From Piliocolobus tephrosceles (taxonomy: Eukaryota > Chordata > Mammalia > Primates > Cercopithecidae), in NCBI RefSeq assembly GCF_002776525.5, contig NC_045444.1, forward strand, positions 25,273,329 to 25,337,328: a stretch of DNA of 64,000 bases. The letters are read 5' to 3'. The first letter of the stretch is position 1. The number at the start of each line of letters is the position of its first letter. The notes below the pieces were generated by a model that saw only the letters and a program-made list of their open reading frames with translations, did no database searches and had not been told where the DNA came from. Both the position numbers and the translations under genes were made by a program. Positions 45,480 to 55,874 of the stretch are shown piece by piece.

Positions 45480-45900
45480 TCTTCTTTCCACCAGGCATGT
45501 CCTTGCATTTCTAGCTTACCTAATTACGTTTGCTTAGAAGTTCAAGAGACTAAATCTGGAGACAATTCAGATGTCTGTACAATTCTCCCCCACCAGCTTA
45601 CTTCAGGGAGTGGCTAATTTACAAGCTGGTTGCGCCCAAGGTGGCAACAACCCGTTCACCAGATTGCAACAAATCAAATAGACCTGCATTGCCTCAAGCA
45701 CCCCACATGCCCTCCATACCAAACTTCTCTTTCTTTAACCCTAGCTTTTTGCCTAATAATTTTGACACAGTTTTGTTTAGGCAAGAGCCTGAATCGCCCT
45801 CCCACTGCTAACTTTGGAAAATAAAATAACTTTCCTTCTACCACACCTTGTCCTTGTTATTTGATTTTAAAAGCAGGAGTGGCTCGTGCATTTGGTTACA
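45480..45900 (+). mobile_element. Probable ERV LTR, left end uncertain
   Basis: Right end 'gtggctcgtgcatttggttaca' type terminus (…GGTTACA at 45900) with 'ggaaaataaaataactttcc' (polyadenylation-like) about 75 bp before it. Left end not found and no TSD seen. A 64-codon frame inside is not supported. Confidence 0.55.
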
Positions 45901-46188
45901 TTTTCAAGCATCTAGAGACTCTTATTCATTCTGCATAATCACAAATTTTTCGGACAACATCCATATGTTAGATATCCTACTTTTGTTACTGAGAGTAAAT
46001 ATATATTTTTTAAAAACATTTCAGAGAAAAAACAATAATTTTAGCCATAGCTGTCATTATATCATTCTCCTTCTCAACATTCAAGAGCTTCTGAGTATTA
46101 CTCCTTTCCTTGAATTTCAGGGTCCCTTATAACCTGGGCTTAGTTTATGTCTTATACTGCCTCACACTCACTTCTAAGATGCATGATT

Positions 46189-46490
46189 GGCTGGGGCGCT
46201 GTGAGTCACACCTGTAATCCCAGCACTTTGGGAGGCCAAGGCGGGTAGATCACCTGAGGTTGGGAGTTCGAGACCAGCCTGGCCAACATGGAGAAACCCT
46301 GTCTCTACTAAAAATACAAAATTAGCCCAGCGTGGTGGCACATGCCTGTAATCCTGGCTACTTGGGAGGTTGAAGCAGGAGAATCGCTTGAAGGCGAGAG
46401 ATGGGGGTTGCAGTGAGCAGAGATCATGCCCATTGCACTCCAGCCTGAGCAACAAGAGAGAAACTCTGTCTCAAAAAAAGAAAAAAATAA
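46189..46490 (+). mobile_element. AluS
   Basis: Full-length Alu with perfect TSD 'atgcatgatt' at 46179-46188 and 46491-46500. Frames of 62-93 codons on the minus strand are Alu artefacts. Confidence 0.95.
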
Positions 46491-46591
46491 ATGCATGATT
46501 TATCCAGAGATTGCAAACTGGTAGTTGCCACGTTCTCATGACAGATCCATTTTTTTTTTTTTTGGCCTGAGCTTATTTTATCATATATATC

Positions 46592-46643
46592 TACACACAC
46601 ACATACACACATATATATATATACACACACATATATATATATT
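46592..46643. repeat. Compound (CA)n/(TA)n microsatellite
   Basis: Alternating CA and TA blocks: CACACA..., ATATAT..., CACACA..., ATATAT. A T-run (about 46551-46563) precedes it. Confidence 0.93.
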
Positions 46644-48139
46644 AATGTTATGCATCATTATTGTGAAGATTTAACAATCGAGCTCTTTCATATACAAATC
46701 AAGATATTTTACTTCTTGTAAAACATTAGAATATATGGCAAATTTAGGCTTAGATTCTTGTGTGGCAGCAATCCACAGAAGATGAGAAAAATTATTTTTG
46801 TATTTATATTTTCTGTCAGGCCCTTGTTCACATTTAAATTTTAGACAATTTAGCTAAACTACTCTGCTGCATTCGCTTCATGGCACATACCATGAGCTTA
46901 TCCCTCTGCCCATTGACGTTCTACTTATTTTTTAGATTAGGGTTAAAGTTATCTCTTATAAACCCTTCCCAAATCCCCTTCCTGAATCCTCTTCCCTCTA
47001 CATTCCTTCCACCCTCATTGCATTTCTTTTATGTTCTGTGTTTTTCTGGAAGTTAATAATTGCTGATATTTTCAGTTTGCTTAGTATTTTTTTTTTGTAC
47101 CTTATGCTAATTTTTCATAGTTCAGTTTTTTAAAAGGTAAATCTCATTTGGTTATTTAGAGGTTCTGTTAATTTTCCCACTTGGAGAAACTCTTAGAAAT
47201 TTTCAGTCTTCTATCCAGGCTGGTTGTTCATCAGGCCTACTGCACAACTAACCTGGGAATGGTATTTTGCTCTTTCTTTTTCCTATTTGAAAAAATCATA
47301 TATATATATTCTTTTTGCTCATACCCTTCTTTTATGGATCACATTATCTAGAAATTCCATTGGTTTAATATTGAACAGCAAAAGGCATGATGATGGCAAT
47401 GAAATTCTTACTTCTTGAGTCCTAATGGGCCACTCTGGACTGGCTGCTCTGTACTGGTTACTTCATCCCAGGATGGTGCAGTTACCATGCTGAGAGCTCT
47501 CTGCCAAACTCCTGCAGATTTCCTTGCATATCTCTTCGTTGAATCTTCTGTTTTTCATATTCCTTATTCTTATTTTACTTGCATTTTGTAAAATCGGAGG
47601 CTAACCTCCAGTGGTTTCCTGACAAAAAGTTGACTTGGAATAGTCTTTTATGCGAGGACTTGCATGTTTAAAATGACTTTACTTTGCCCTCACTTTTGAT
47701 TAATAACTTGAACTGACATAAAATCTGTTAAAAACAAATTTCCTTCAGAAATGTGAAGGCATTGTTTCATTGTTAAGAAGCTGGGAGCCATGCTAAGTTC
47801 TTATTATTTGTTATATTAATGTTTTGCTTTGTTGGGGGAGAGGGGTTGGCTTTTATTTTTGTCCTTTTGAAGAAATTCAGATATTTACTTTTTATTCTCC
47901 AGAGTACTGAAATTTTATGCTGATGTGCCTTGGTGTAGATCTAGCCATGATCCTGTGTACTTGGTGGGCATTTTGAACCTAGAAATTTCTGTTCAGTTTT
48001 GGGAAATCTTCACACAACTTTTCACTGATTTTTCCATATGCTTTCCTATTCTCTCCTTCTAAAACATTTTAAAGTGCTGCACTTTCTGAATTTGTCCTCT
48101 AATTTTATGTATGTTTTTTCCTTGATTTGGTTATGTTTT
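46644..48139. other. Unassigned; possible very old repeat in the right half
   Basis: At about 47900-48110 the order 'gatgtgccttggtgtaga', 'tttctgttcagttttggga' and 'ctgaatttgtcctctaattt' recalls an ancient interspersed repeat that I cannot name. Nothing coding; frames are 60-70 codons at most. Confidence 0.4.
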
Positions 48140-48740
48140 GTAGCCTAACAAAGTAACCCACAACTTTAGTGGCATAAGAACAATTTTATCATATCTGATG
48201 ATTTGGGGTGTTGGGAATTCAGGCATGGCTTCATTGGATTGGACAATTCTCTGTACTCTTGTGGCATTGACTCAGACCTTATCCAACAGATGGAGTGGAT
48301 AAACGAAGACACTATCTCATGATGTGACACCCTTGGTGGGGAAGGATGAAGGGCTGGTCTTATTGGGACTGTTTACCAAAGTGCTTTCCCACCCCAGGTA
48401 ATCTCAGGGTAGTCTAACTTCTGATATAGTGTCTCAAGGGTACACGAGAGAAGGTTTCAAGGGACAAAAATAATGAAGGTGTTAGTGTCTAAAGGTCTGT
48501 TCCTAGAAATTAGCACAGCATCATTTCTACCATATTCCATTTGTAAAAACAGTCATTGAAACCTCAGATTCAAAGGAAAGAGTGTTAGATCTCCTACACA
48601 GCTGCACAGGAAAAGTATTCAAAGAATGAAGAAGGAAGCTGTCAGTCTCTTAAGGCCTGGGCCTGGAAACTGGCAGAATATCTTAAATTAATGCACATGA
48701 TCAGGCTGTCAAATGAAACTCGTAAGTGAAAGATTTTACA
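48140..48740 (-). repeat. Ancient MLT1-like LTR remnant
   Basis: 'gtagcctaacaaagtaaccc', 'caactttagtggcataagaa', 'tctaccatattccatttg' and 'cctcagattcaaagg' follow an old MLT1-group LTR read in reverse. Ends unclear. A fragment with the last motifs reappears at 49870-49945. Confidence 0.5.
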
Positions 48741-48743
48741 CAG

Positions 48744-49293
48744 TGTCTTAGTTAGCTTGGGCTGTCGTAACAAAATACCATAGACAAATGGGGGACCCAT
48801 CCACTCAAGCATTTTTCCACTGAGTTGCAAACAATCCAACTATACTCTTTAGCTATTAAAATGTACAGTTAAATCATTATTAACTATAGTCGCCCTGTTG
48901 TGCTATCAAATAATAAGTCTTATTTATTCTTTCTAAATTTGTTTTTACCCATTTACTATAGAGTGGGTTGCTTAAAAATCAGTAATTTATTCTTAAAATT
49001 CTGGAGTCTGGGAAGGCCAAAATCAACATATGAGTTAATCTGGTTTCTGGTGAGAGCCCTCTTCCTGGCTTGCAGATGGCCGTCTTCTCATTGCGTCCTC
49101 ACATGGCTGAAAGAGAAAGCAAGCTCTCTGGTGTTTCTTCTTGTAAGTGGACTAATCCCACCATGAGGTCCCCACCCTCACAACCTCATTTAACCCTAAT
49201 TACTTTCCAGAGGCCCTATCTCCAAATACAGTCACATTGTGGGTTAGGGCTTTAACATATGAATTTGAGGTGGACAAAATTCAGTCCACAGCA
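48744..49293 (-). mobile_element. MLT1-type MaLR LTR, minus strand, with a foreign L1 segment inside
   Basis: Plus strand: 'tgtcttagttagcttgggct' (48744) ... 'gagagccctcttcctggctt' ... 'aaatacagtcacattgtgg' ... 'aattcagtccacagca' (49293). The LTR is broken at 48790-48953 by L1 3'UTR sequence and resumes as 'gtgggttgcttaaaaatcag'. Confidence 0.82.
48790..48953 (-). mobile_element. L1MA-type 3'UTR segment inside the MLT1 LTR
   Basis: About 160 bp nearly matching 50482-50648 (roughly 93% by eye), including 'ccatccactcaagcat', 'gagttgcaaacaatccaac' and 'ccctgttgtgctatcaaata'. It has no A-tail, no L1 end at either side and no clear TSD, so ordinary retrotransposition does not explain it. Confidence 0.85.
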
Positions 49294-50382
49294 CCCAATA
49301 GCAAGCTTTCATAATTGTGTCAAAGATACAGGTAATTGAGAGATTCATGCAATGTGGAGTGATCTAGTAACGTCAAGGGCATTCCTGCAAATCATATCCT
49401 TCTGCATCAGAAATACATCTCTAATGCACAACAACAGATGCAGTTTTTGCAAGGGAGTAGTCCTGAGGCAAGAATATGTTGGTCTTACCTGAAATTCAGT
49501 GTTTCTCATAAATATACTTTTTCTTTGTTGAATATCTTTGGTTGATTCCCAAAGTGCTAAAATTGATTGCTTTTGACAGTTCTACCCAGCTTATACTCCA
49601 AAGAATTGTATGTTTTTTTGTGACATTCCCCAAGAAGCCAAACATCACAAATTACTTTTGTCTCTCTTTTTTTACTCAAAATGATCTTTTAGTTAGAGAA
49701 CATTCTGCTGAGGGGTTTCAAAAAACACAATCTCTTCTTCTTAGTAAATATTAGTTTATATACCCAGGGTCCCAGACATTAGACCAGGTACGCTGCATTT
49801 ATTTCTCCCCAGGGACATGCCCCTGTTGAAGGGAGTTAATAAATCACAAGCCAATTCTGTTGATCTTTTCTTTCCCATGTCACTTCTGCCATATTCTATT
49901 TGTTAAAGCAGTCACTGTATCCAGCCTAGATTTAAAAGAAAGAAAATTAGATTGAATTTTCAATGAGTGCCCAAAATCTTGGCAGGCATTTTAATCTATC
50001 ACACTCCTGTTGTCCATTTATTTATTTACTTATATATTTTAGTCACTTTCTGGCACAGCAGCTCAATTATTCTTTTCAAGTCTCACAGTGAGGATTATTG
50101 CTAGCATATCTTTTAATTTGTAAGAGCTTATTTTATTTTTCAAATGTTTTAATTTTAAGCATTTTTTAGTGTAATTAATATTTCTATTTTTCTGGAGAGA
50201 TTAATGACAGCTTTGTATATGTGTGTATATATTTTTATATGTATGCACATATATTTACATGTATATATAAAATATATAAACATATAAATATACAAGTAAA
50301 TTTTTATGTGTATAACATACAGGTACATCACCATTTTCTTTTTCCTGAATATTTTCTTTCACCTGTTGATTTCATCTACTGA
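49294..50382. other. Mostly unassigned; MLT1-like scrap and TA-rich patch
   Basis: 49870-49945 has 'acttctgccatattctattt' and 'agcctagattta' as in the older MLT1-like remnant. 50213-50295 is a degenerate TATA/TGTA-rich low-complexity patch. Nothing coding. Confidence 0.45.
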
Positions 50383-51476
50383 TTAATTTTTGTAGGTACA
50401 TAGTAGGTATATGTATTTATGGAGTACAAGAGATGTTTTGATACAGGCATGCAATGTGAAATAAGCACATCATAGAGAATAGGGAATCCATCCACTCAAG
50501 CATTTTTTCCATTGAGTTGCAAACAATCCAACTATACTCTTTAGTTATTAGAATGTACAGTTAAGTCATTATTAAATATAGTCACCCTGTTGTGCTATCA
50601 AATAGTAAGTCTTATTTATTCTTTCTAATTTTTTTTTTTTTTACCCATTAACCATCTGCACATACTGCCCCACCCCAGCCCCCCACTAACTTTCCCATCC
50701 TTTTTCTCTGTATGTCCATGAGTTCAATTATTTGATTTTTAGATCCCACAAATAAGTGAGAACATGTGATATTTGTATTTTTGTGCCTCACTTGTTTCAC
50801 TTAACATAATGACCTCCAGTTTCATCCATGTTGTTGCAAATAACTGGATCTCATTTTTTTCATGGCTTACTAGTACAGCATTGTGTATATGTACCACATT
50901 TTAAAATTCATTTATCTGCTGATGAAAACTTAGGTTGCTTCCAAATCTTGACCATTGTAATCACTGCTGCAACAAACAGGAGTGTAGATATCTCTTCAAT
51001 ATACTGATTGACTTTCTTCTGGGTATATACCCAGCAGTGGGAGTTCTGGATAATACGGTAGCTCTATTTTAAGTTTTTTGAGGAACTCCCAAACTGTTCT
51101 CCACAGTGGTTGTACTAATTTACATTCCCACCAACAGTGTACAAGGATTCCCTTTTCTCCACATCCTCATTAGCATTTGTTACTTTCTGTCTTTTTGATA
51201 TAAGCCATTTTAACTGAGATGAGATGATATCTTTATTGTAGTTTTTTATTTGCATTTATCTGATGATCAATGATGTTTAGCAACTTTTCTTATGCTTGTT
51301 TTCCATTTTTGTGTCTTTTCTTGAGAAATGTCTCTTCAAATCTTTTGCCCATCTTTAGATTGGATTATTAGACTTTTTTCTATAGAATTGTTTGTGCTCC
51401 TTATATATCCTGGTTATTAATTCCTTGTCAAAGGCATAGTTTGCAAATATTTTCTCCTATTCTTTGGGTTGTTTTT

Positions 51477-51788
51477 CCTTTTTTTTTTTCTTTTTTTTTT
51501 TTTTTGAGACAGAGTCTCGCTCTGTTGCCCAGGCTGGAGTGCAGTGGCTGGATCTCAGCTCACTGCAAGCTCAGCCTCCCGGGTTCCCGCCATTCTCCTG
51601 CCTCAGCCTCCAGAGTAGCTGGGACTACAGGCGCCCACCACCTCGCCCGGCTAGATTTTTGTATTTTTTAGTAGAGACGGGGTTTCACCATGTTAGCCAG
51701 GATGGTCTCGATCTCCTGACCTCGTGATCTGCCCATCTCGGCCTCCCAAAGTGCTGGGATTACAGGCTTGAGCCACTGCGCCCGGCCC
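51477..51788 (-). mobile_element. AluY, Old World monkey AluYR-type, minus strand
   Basis: Full length with a T-rich tail. Carries 'cctcgcccggctag' and 'cagtggctggatctcagctc', the reverse of the AluYR-type variants seen at 7753-8057. TSD 'tgggttgttttt' at 51465-51476 and 51789-51800. It splits old L1 sequence, which continues correctly on the right. Frames of 76 and 87 codons are Alu artefacts. Confidence 0.95.
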
Positions 51789-51951
51789 TGGGTTGTTTTT
51801 TCACTTTGTTGATTGTATTCTTTGCTGTGGAGAAGCTTTTTAACTTGATGTGATACAATTTGTCCATGTTTGCTTTGGTTGTCTGTGCTTGTGGGGTATT
51901 GCTCAAGAAACTTTTTGGTTATTCTGGGTCTTCTGTGGTTCCATATAAATT

Positions 51952-52161
51952 TTAGGACTGTTTTTTTCTATTTCTGTGAAGAATGTTTATTGGTATTTTG
52001 CTAGGGATTGCATTGAATCTGTAGATTGCTTTGAGTAATATGAACATTTTAACAATATTAATTATTTCAATCCATGAACATGGAATACTTTTTAATTTTT
52101 TGGTGTCCTCGTCACTTTCTTTCATTAGTATTTTATTATTTTTATTATAGAGATCTTTCAC
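51952..52161 (-). pseudogene. Ancient L1 ORF2 fragment, 69-codon frame
   Basis: Frame reading a post-RT segment of L1 ORF2p with the conserved pattern KSIPCSW...INIVKM...YRFNAIP. It sits in order within the larger L1 and is bounded by stops. A fossil, not a gene. Confidence 0.88.
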
Positions 52162-52797
52162 ATCTTTGGTTAATTTCTATATATTTAATTTTATGTGTAG
52201 CTATTGCAAATGGAATAATTTTCTAAGTTTCTTTTTCACATTGTTACTTTTGACATATAGAAATGCTAATTTATGTTGATTATGTATCTTGCAACTTTAC
52301 TGAACTTGTTTATTCATTCTAATAGTCTTCTTGTGGAGTCTTCAGGTTTTTTCAAATATAAGATAATATCATCTGCAAACCAGAATAATTTAGTTTCTTC
52401 CTTTTCAATTTGGATGCTCTTTTATATTTTTATCATGTCTCATTGCTAGGTCTAGCTAGGATTTCCAGTACTTTGTTGAATAACAGTGCTGACAGTGGGC
52501 ACCCTTGTTGAGTTCCAGATCTTATAGGAAGGGCTTTCAGTTATTTCTCATTCATTATCATACTAGCTGTGGGTATGTCATATATAGTTTTTATTTTGTT
52601 ATAGTATGTCCCTTCTTTCCTTAGTTTTTGACAGTTTCTATCATGAAAGCATGTTGAGTTTTATCAAATGCTTTTTCAGCATCAATTGAAATGATTATAT
52701 GTTTTTTTCCACATTCTGTTGATATCATGTATCACGTTGATTGATTTGTATATGTTGAACCATCCTTGCATTCCAGGGATAAATCACACTTGGTCAT

Positions 52798-53167
52798 TAA
52801 TATGGTTTGGCTGTGTCCCCAACCAAATCTCATATTGAATTGTAGTTCTCATAATCCCTACCTGCTGTGGGAGGGACCCAGTGGAAGGTAATCGAATAAT
52901 GGCAACAGTTACACCCATGCTGTTCTTCTGAGAGTAAGTTCTCACAAGATCTGATGGTTTTATAAGGAGCTTTTCCCCCTTTGCTTGGCACTTCTCTCTC
53001 CTGCCGTCCTGTGAAAAAGGACATGTTTGGTTCCCTTTCCACCATAATTGCAAGTTTCCTGAGGCTTCCTCAGCCATGTGGAACTGTGAGTCAATTAAAC
53101 TTCTTTTCTTTACAAATTATCCACTTTCAGGTATTTCTTCATAGCAGCGTGAGTAAGGACTAATACT
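52798..53167 (+). mobile_element. MaLR solo LTR (THE1/MST type) in old L1 ORF2
   Basis: Starts 'taatatggtttggctgtgtc' (TG decayed to TA), includes 'gatctgatggttttataagg', 'ggaactgtgagtcaattaaa', and ends 'aaggactaatact'. Perfect 5-bp TSD GTCAT at 52793-52797 and 53168-53172. 370 bp. Overlapping 60-97 codon frames are LTR-derived. Confidence 0.95.
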
Positions 53168-53920
53168 GTCATAATGAATAATCTTTCTAATGTGTTATTG
53201 AATTTGGTTTACTAGTATTTTGTTGAGAATTTGTACATCAATATTCATCAGAGATATTGACTTGTAGTTTTCTTTTTTTGATATGTCTTTGTCTGGTTTT
53301 GGTGTCAGAGAATGTGGTCCTCGTAGAATGAGTTTGGAAGTATTTCCTTTCCCTCTATTTTTTGAAATAGTTTGAGTAGGATTGGTATTGATTCTTATTT
53401 AAATATTTGGTAGAATTCAGCAGTGAACTCATTGGGTCCCAAGCTTTTCTTTACTTGTAGACTTTTTATTATGGCTTCAATCTTGTTTCTTGTTATTGGT
53501 CTGTTAGGTTTTGAATTTCTTCCTGGTTCAACCTTAGTAGGTTGTATGTGTCCAGGAAATTTTCTATTACTTTTAGATTTTCCAATTTATTGGCATATAT
53601 TTGCTCATAGTAGCCACTATTAATACTTTAAGTTTCTTCAGTATCAGTTGTAATGTATCCATTTTCATTTCTTGTTTTATTTATTTGGGTCTTCCTTCCT
53701 TTTTTCTTAGTTAGTCTGGATAAAGGTTTGTCAATTTTGTTTAGTTTTTCAAAAAAACAACTTTTAGTTCCGTTGTTTTTTTATTGTTTTAATTTCATTT
53801 ATTTCTGCTCTGATCTTTATTATTTTTTCTATTCATTTTGAGTTTGAATTTTGATTTTTTTAAATCTCTTTATCCAGTCTCTGTGTTTTGATTGGAAAAT
53901 TTATTCAATTTACAGTCAGT

Positions 53921-54260
53921 GTTTATTATCATTATTATTATTACTACTACTACTACTATTATTATTATTTGAGCTGGAGGCTCACTCTGTCACCCAGGCT
54001 GGAGTGCAGTGATCAGTGGAGTAGTGTGATCTTGGCTTACTACAACCTCTGCCTCTCAGATTTAAGAAATTGTCCTGCTGCAGCCTCCTGAGTAGCTAGG
54101 ATTATAGACACACACCATCACACCTGACTAATTTTTGTAATTTTAGTAGAGACAGGATTTCACCATGTTGGCTGATCTGGTCTCAAGCTAACCTCAAGTT
54201 ATCCACCTGCCTTGGCTTCCCAAAGTGCTAGGATTACAGGAATGAGCCACTGTGCAGCCG
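53921..54260 (-). mobile_element. Alu (old, AluJ/S), minus strand, with trinucleotide tail
   Basis: Tail region 53929-53968 is a (TTA)n(CTA)n(TTA)n array. Reverse Alu follows, with a short extra 'gatcagtggagtagtgt' stretch in the right arm. Perfect TSD 'atttacagtcagt' at 53908-53920 and 54261-54273. Confidence 0.92.
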
Positions 54261-54436
54261 ATTTACAGTCAGTATTATTATTAATAAGTAAGGACTTACT
54301 CTTGCCATTTTGTTATTTGTTCTCTGGTTATTGTGTGGTCTTCTCTTCTTTCTTTCATTCCTATTTTCCTCTTGTGAAGATGATATTCTCTGGTGGTATG
54401 ACTTAGTTTCTTGCTTTTTAGTTTTTGTGTATCCAT

Positions 54437-54457
54437 TTTTTTTTTTTTTTTTTTTTG
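54437..54457 (+). repeat. T-run inside old L1
   Basis: About 21 T residues at a point where L1 sequence is T-rich, probably slippage expansion and not an insertion. Confidence 0.85.
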
Positions 54458-54664
54458 GTTTTAGGTTACCATAAAGCTTGCAAATATTTTCTTATAATTC
54501 ATTATTTTAAGCGGATAACACTATAACACTACTTGCATAAACCAACAAACAAATGAGCAAAAATATAGCTAATAAAACCTCACATTAACATAGTCCTTCT
54601 GCTTTTTTAAAATTTTGTTGTTTCTGCTTATATCTTATTGTTTTGACTAAGATTTAAAAAGTTG

Positions 54665-54973
54665 CTGACCAGGTGCGGTGACTGTTTCCTGTAATCCCAC
54701 CACTTTTTCAGGCTGAGATGGGCAGATCACTTGTGATCAACAATTTGAGACCAGTCTAGGTAACATGGTGAAACCCCATCTATACTAAAAATATGAAAAT
54801 TAGCAAGGCACGGTGGCACATGACTATAATTCCAGTTAATTGAGAGGCTGAGGCACAAGCATTGCTTGATCCTGGAAGGTGAAGTTTGCAGTGAGCCAAG
54901 ATCACAGCACTGCACTCCAGCCTGGGCAACAGACTGAGACCCTGTCTCAAAAAAAAAAGAGAAAGAGACAAAG
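54665..54973 (+). mobile_element. AluJ
   Basis: Diverged full-length Alu from 'gaccaggtgcggtgactg' to an A-rich tail. TSD 'aaaagttg' at about 54657-54664 and 54974-54981. The high divergence and old-type diagnostic bases suggest AluJ. Confidence 0.9.
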
Positions 54974-55613
54974 AAAAGTTGTTGTAGTTATCATTTTTGA
55001 TTGGTTCATTATTTCTTCTACTTAGGACAAGAATAGTTTACACACTACAGTTACAGTGTTACAAAATTCTGTTTTCTGTGTGTGTGTACTTACTATTATT
55101 AGTAAGTTTTGTACCTTCCAGTGATTATTTAATGCTCACTAATGTCCTTTTCTTTCTGATTGTAGTACTTTCTTTAGCATTTCTTGTAGGACAGGTCTGA
55201 AATTAATGAAATCCCTTAGCTTTGGTTTGTCTGGGAAAGTTTTTATTTATCCTTCATGTTTGAAGTTTGTTTTTGCTGGATACACTATTCTAGAGTAAAG
55301 GTGTTTTTGTTTTTGTTTTCGTTTTTCTCTTCGATACTTTAAATATGTCATAGCACTCTCTCCTGGCTATAAGATCTTCACTGAAAAGTCTGCTGCCAGA
55401 TGTATTGGAGCTCCATTGTGTGTCGTGTGTTTCTTTTCTCTTGCTGCTTTTAGGAACCTTTCTTATCTTTGACATTTGAGAATTTGATTATAAGATGCCT
55501 TGGGGTAGTCTTCTTTGGGTTAAATCTTCTTGGTGTTCTAGTGTTCTATAACCTTTGTGTACTTTGGTATTAATATCTTTCTTTAGTTTTTGGAACCTCT
55601 CTGTTACTATTCT

Positions 55614-55874
55614 ATCCTTTTTTTTTTTTTTTTTTTTTGAGATGGAGTCTTGCTCTGTCGCCCAGGCTAGAGTGCAGTGACACGATCTCAGTTCACTGCA
55701 ACCTCTGCCTCCTGGATTCAAGCGATTCTCCTGCCTCAACCACCCAAGTAGCTGGAATTACAGGTACCTGCTACCATGCCTGGCTAATTTTTGTACTTTT
55801 AGTAGAGATGGTGTTTCACCATCTTGGCCAGACTGATCTCAAACTCCTGACCTCGTGATCCACCCACCTTGGCC
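55614..55874 (-). mobile_element. AluS, minus strand, 5'-truncated
   Basis: Poly(T), then reverse Alu ending at 'ccacccaccttggcc', about 45 bases short of the Alu 5' end. Perfect TSD 'tgttactattct' at 55602-55613 and 55875-55886, so the truncation happened during insertion. Confidence 0.94.
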
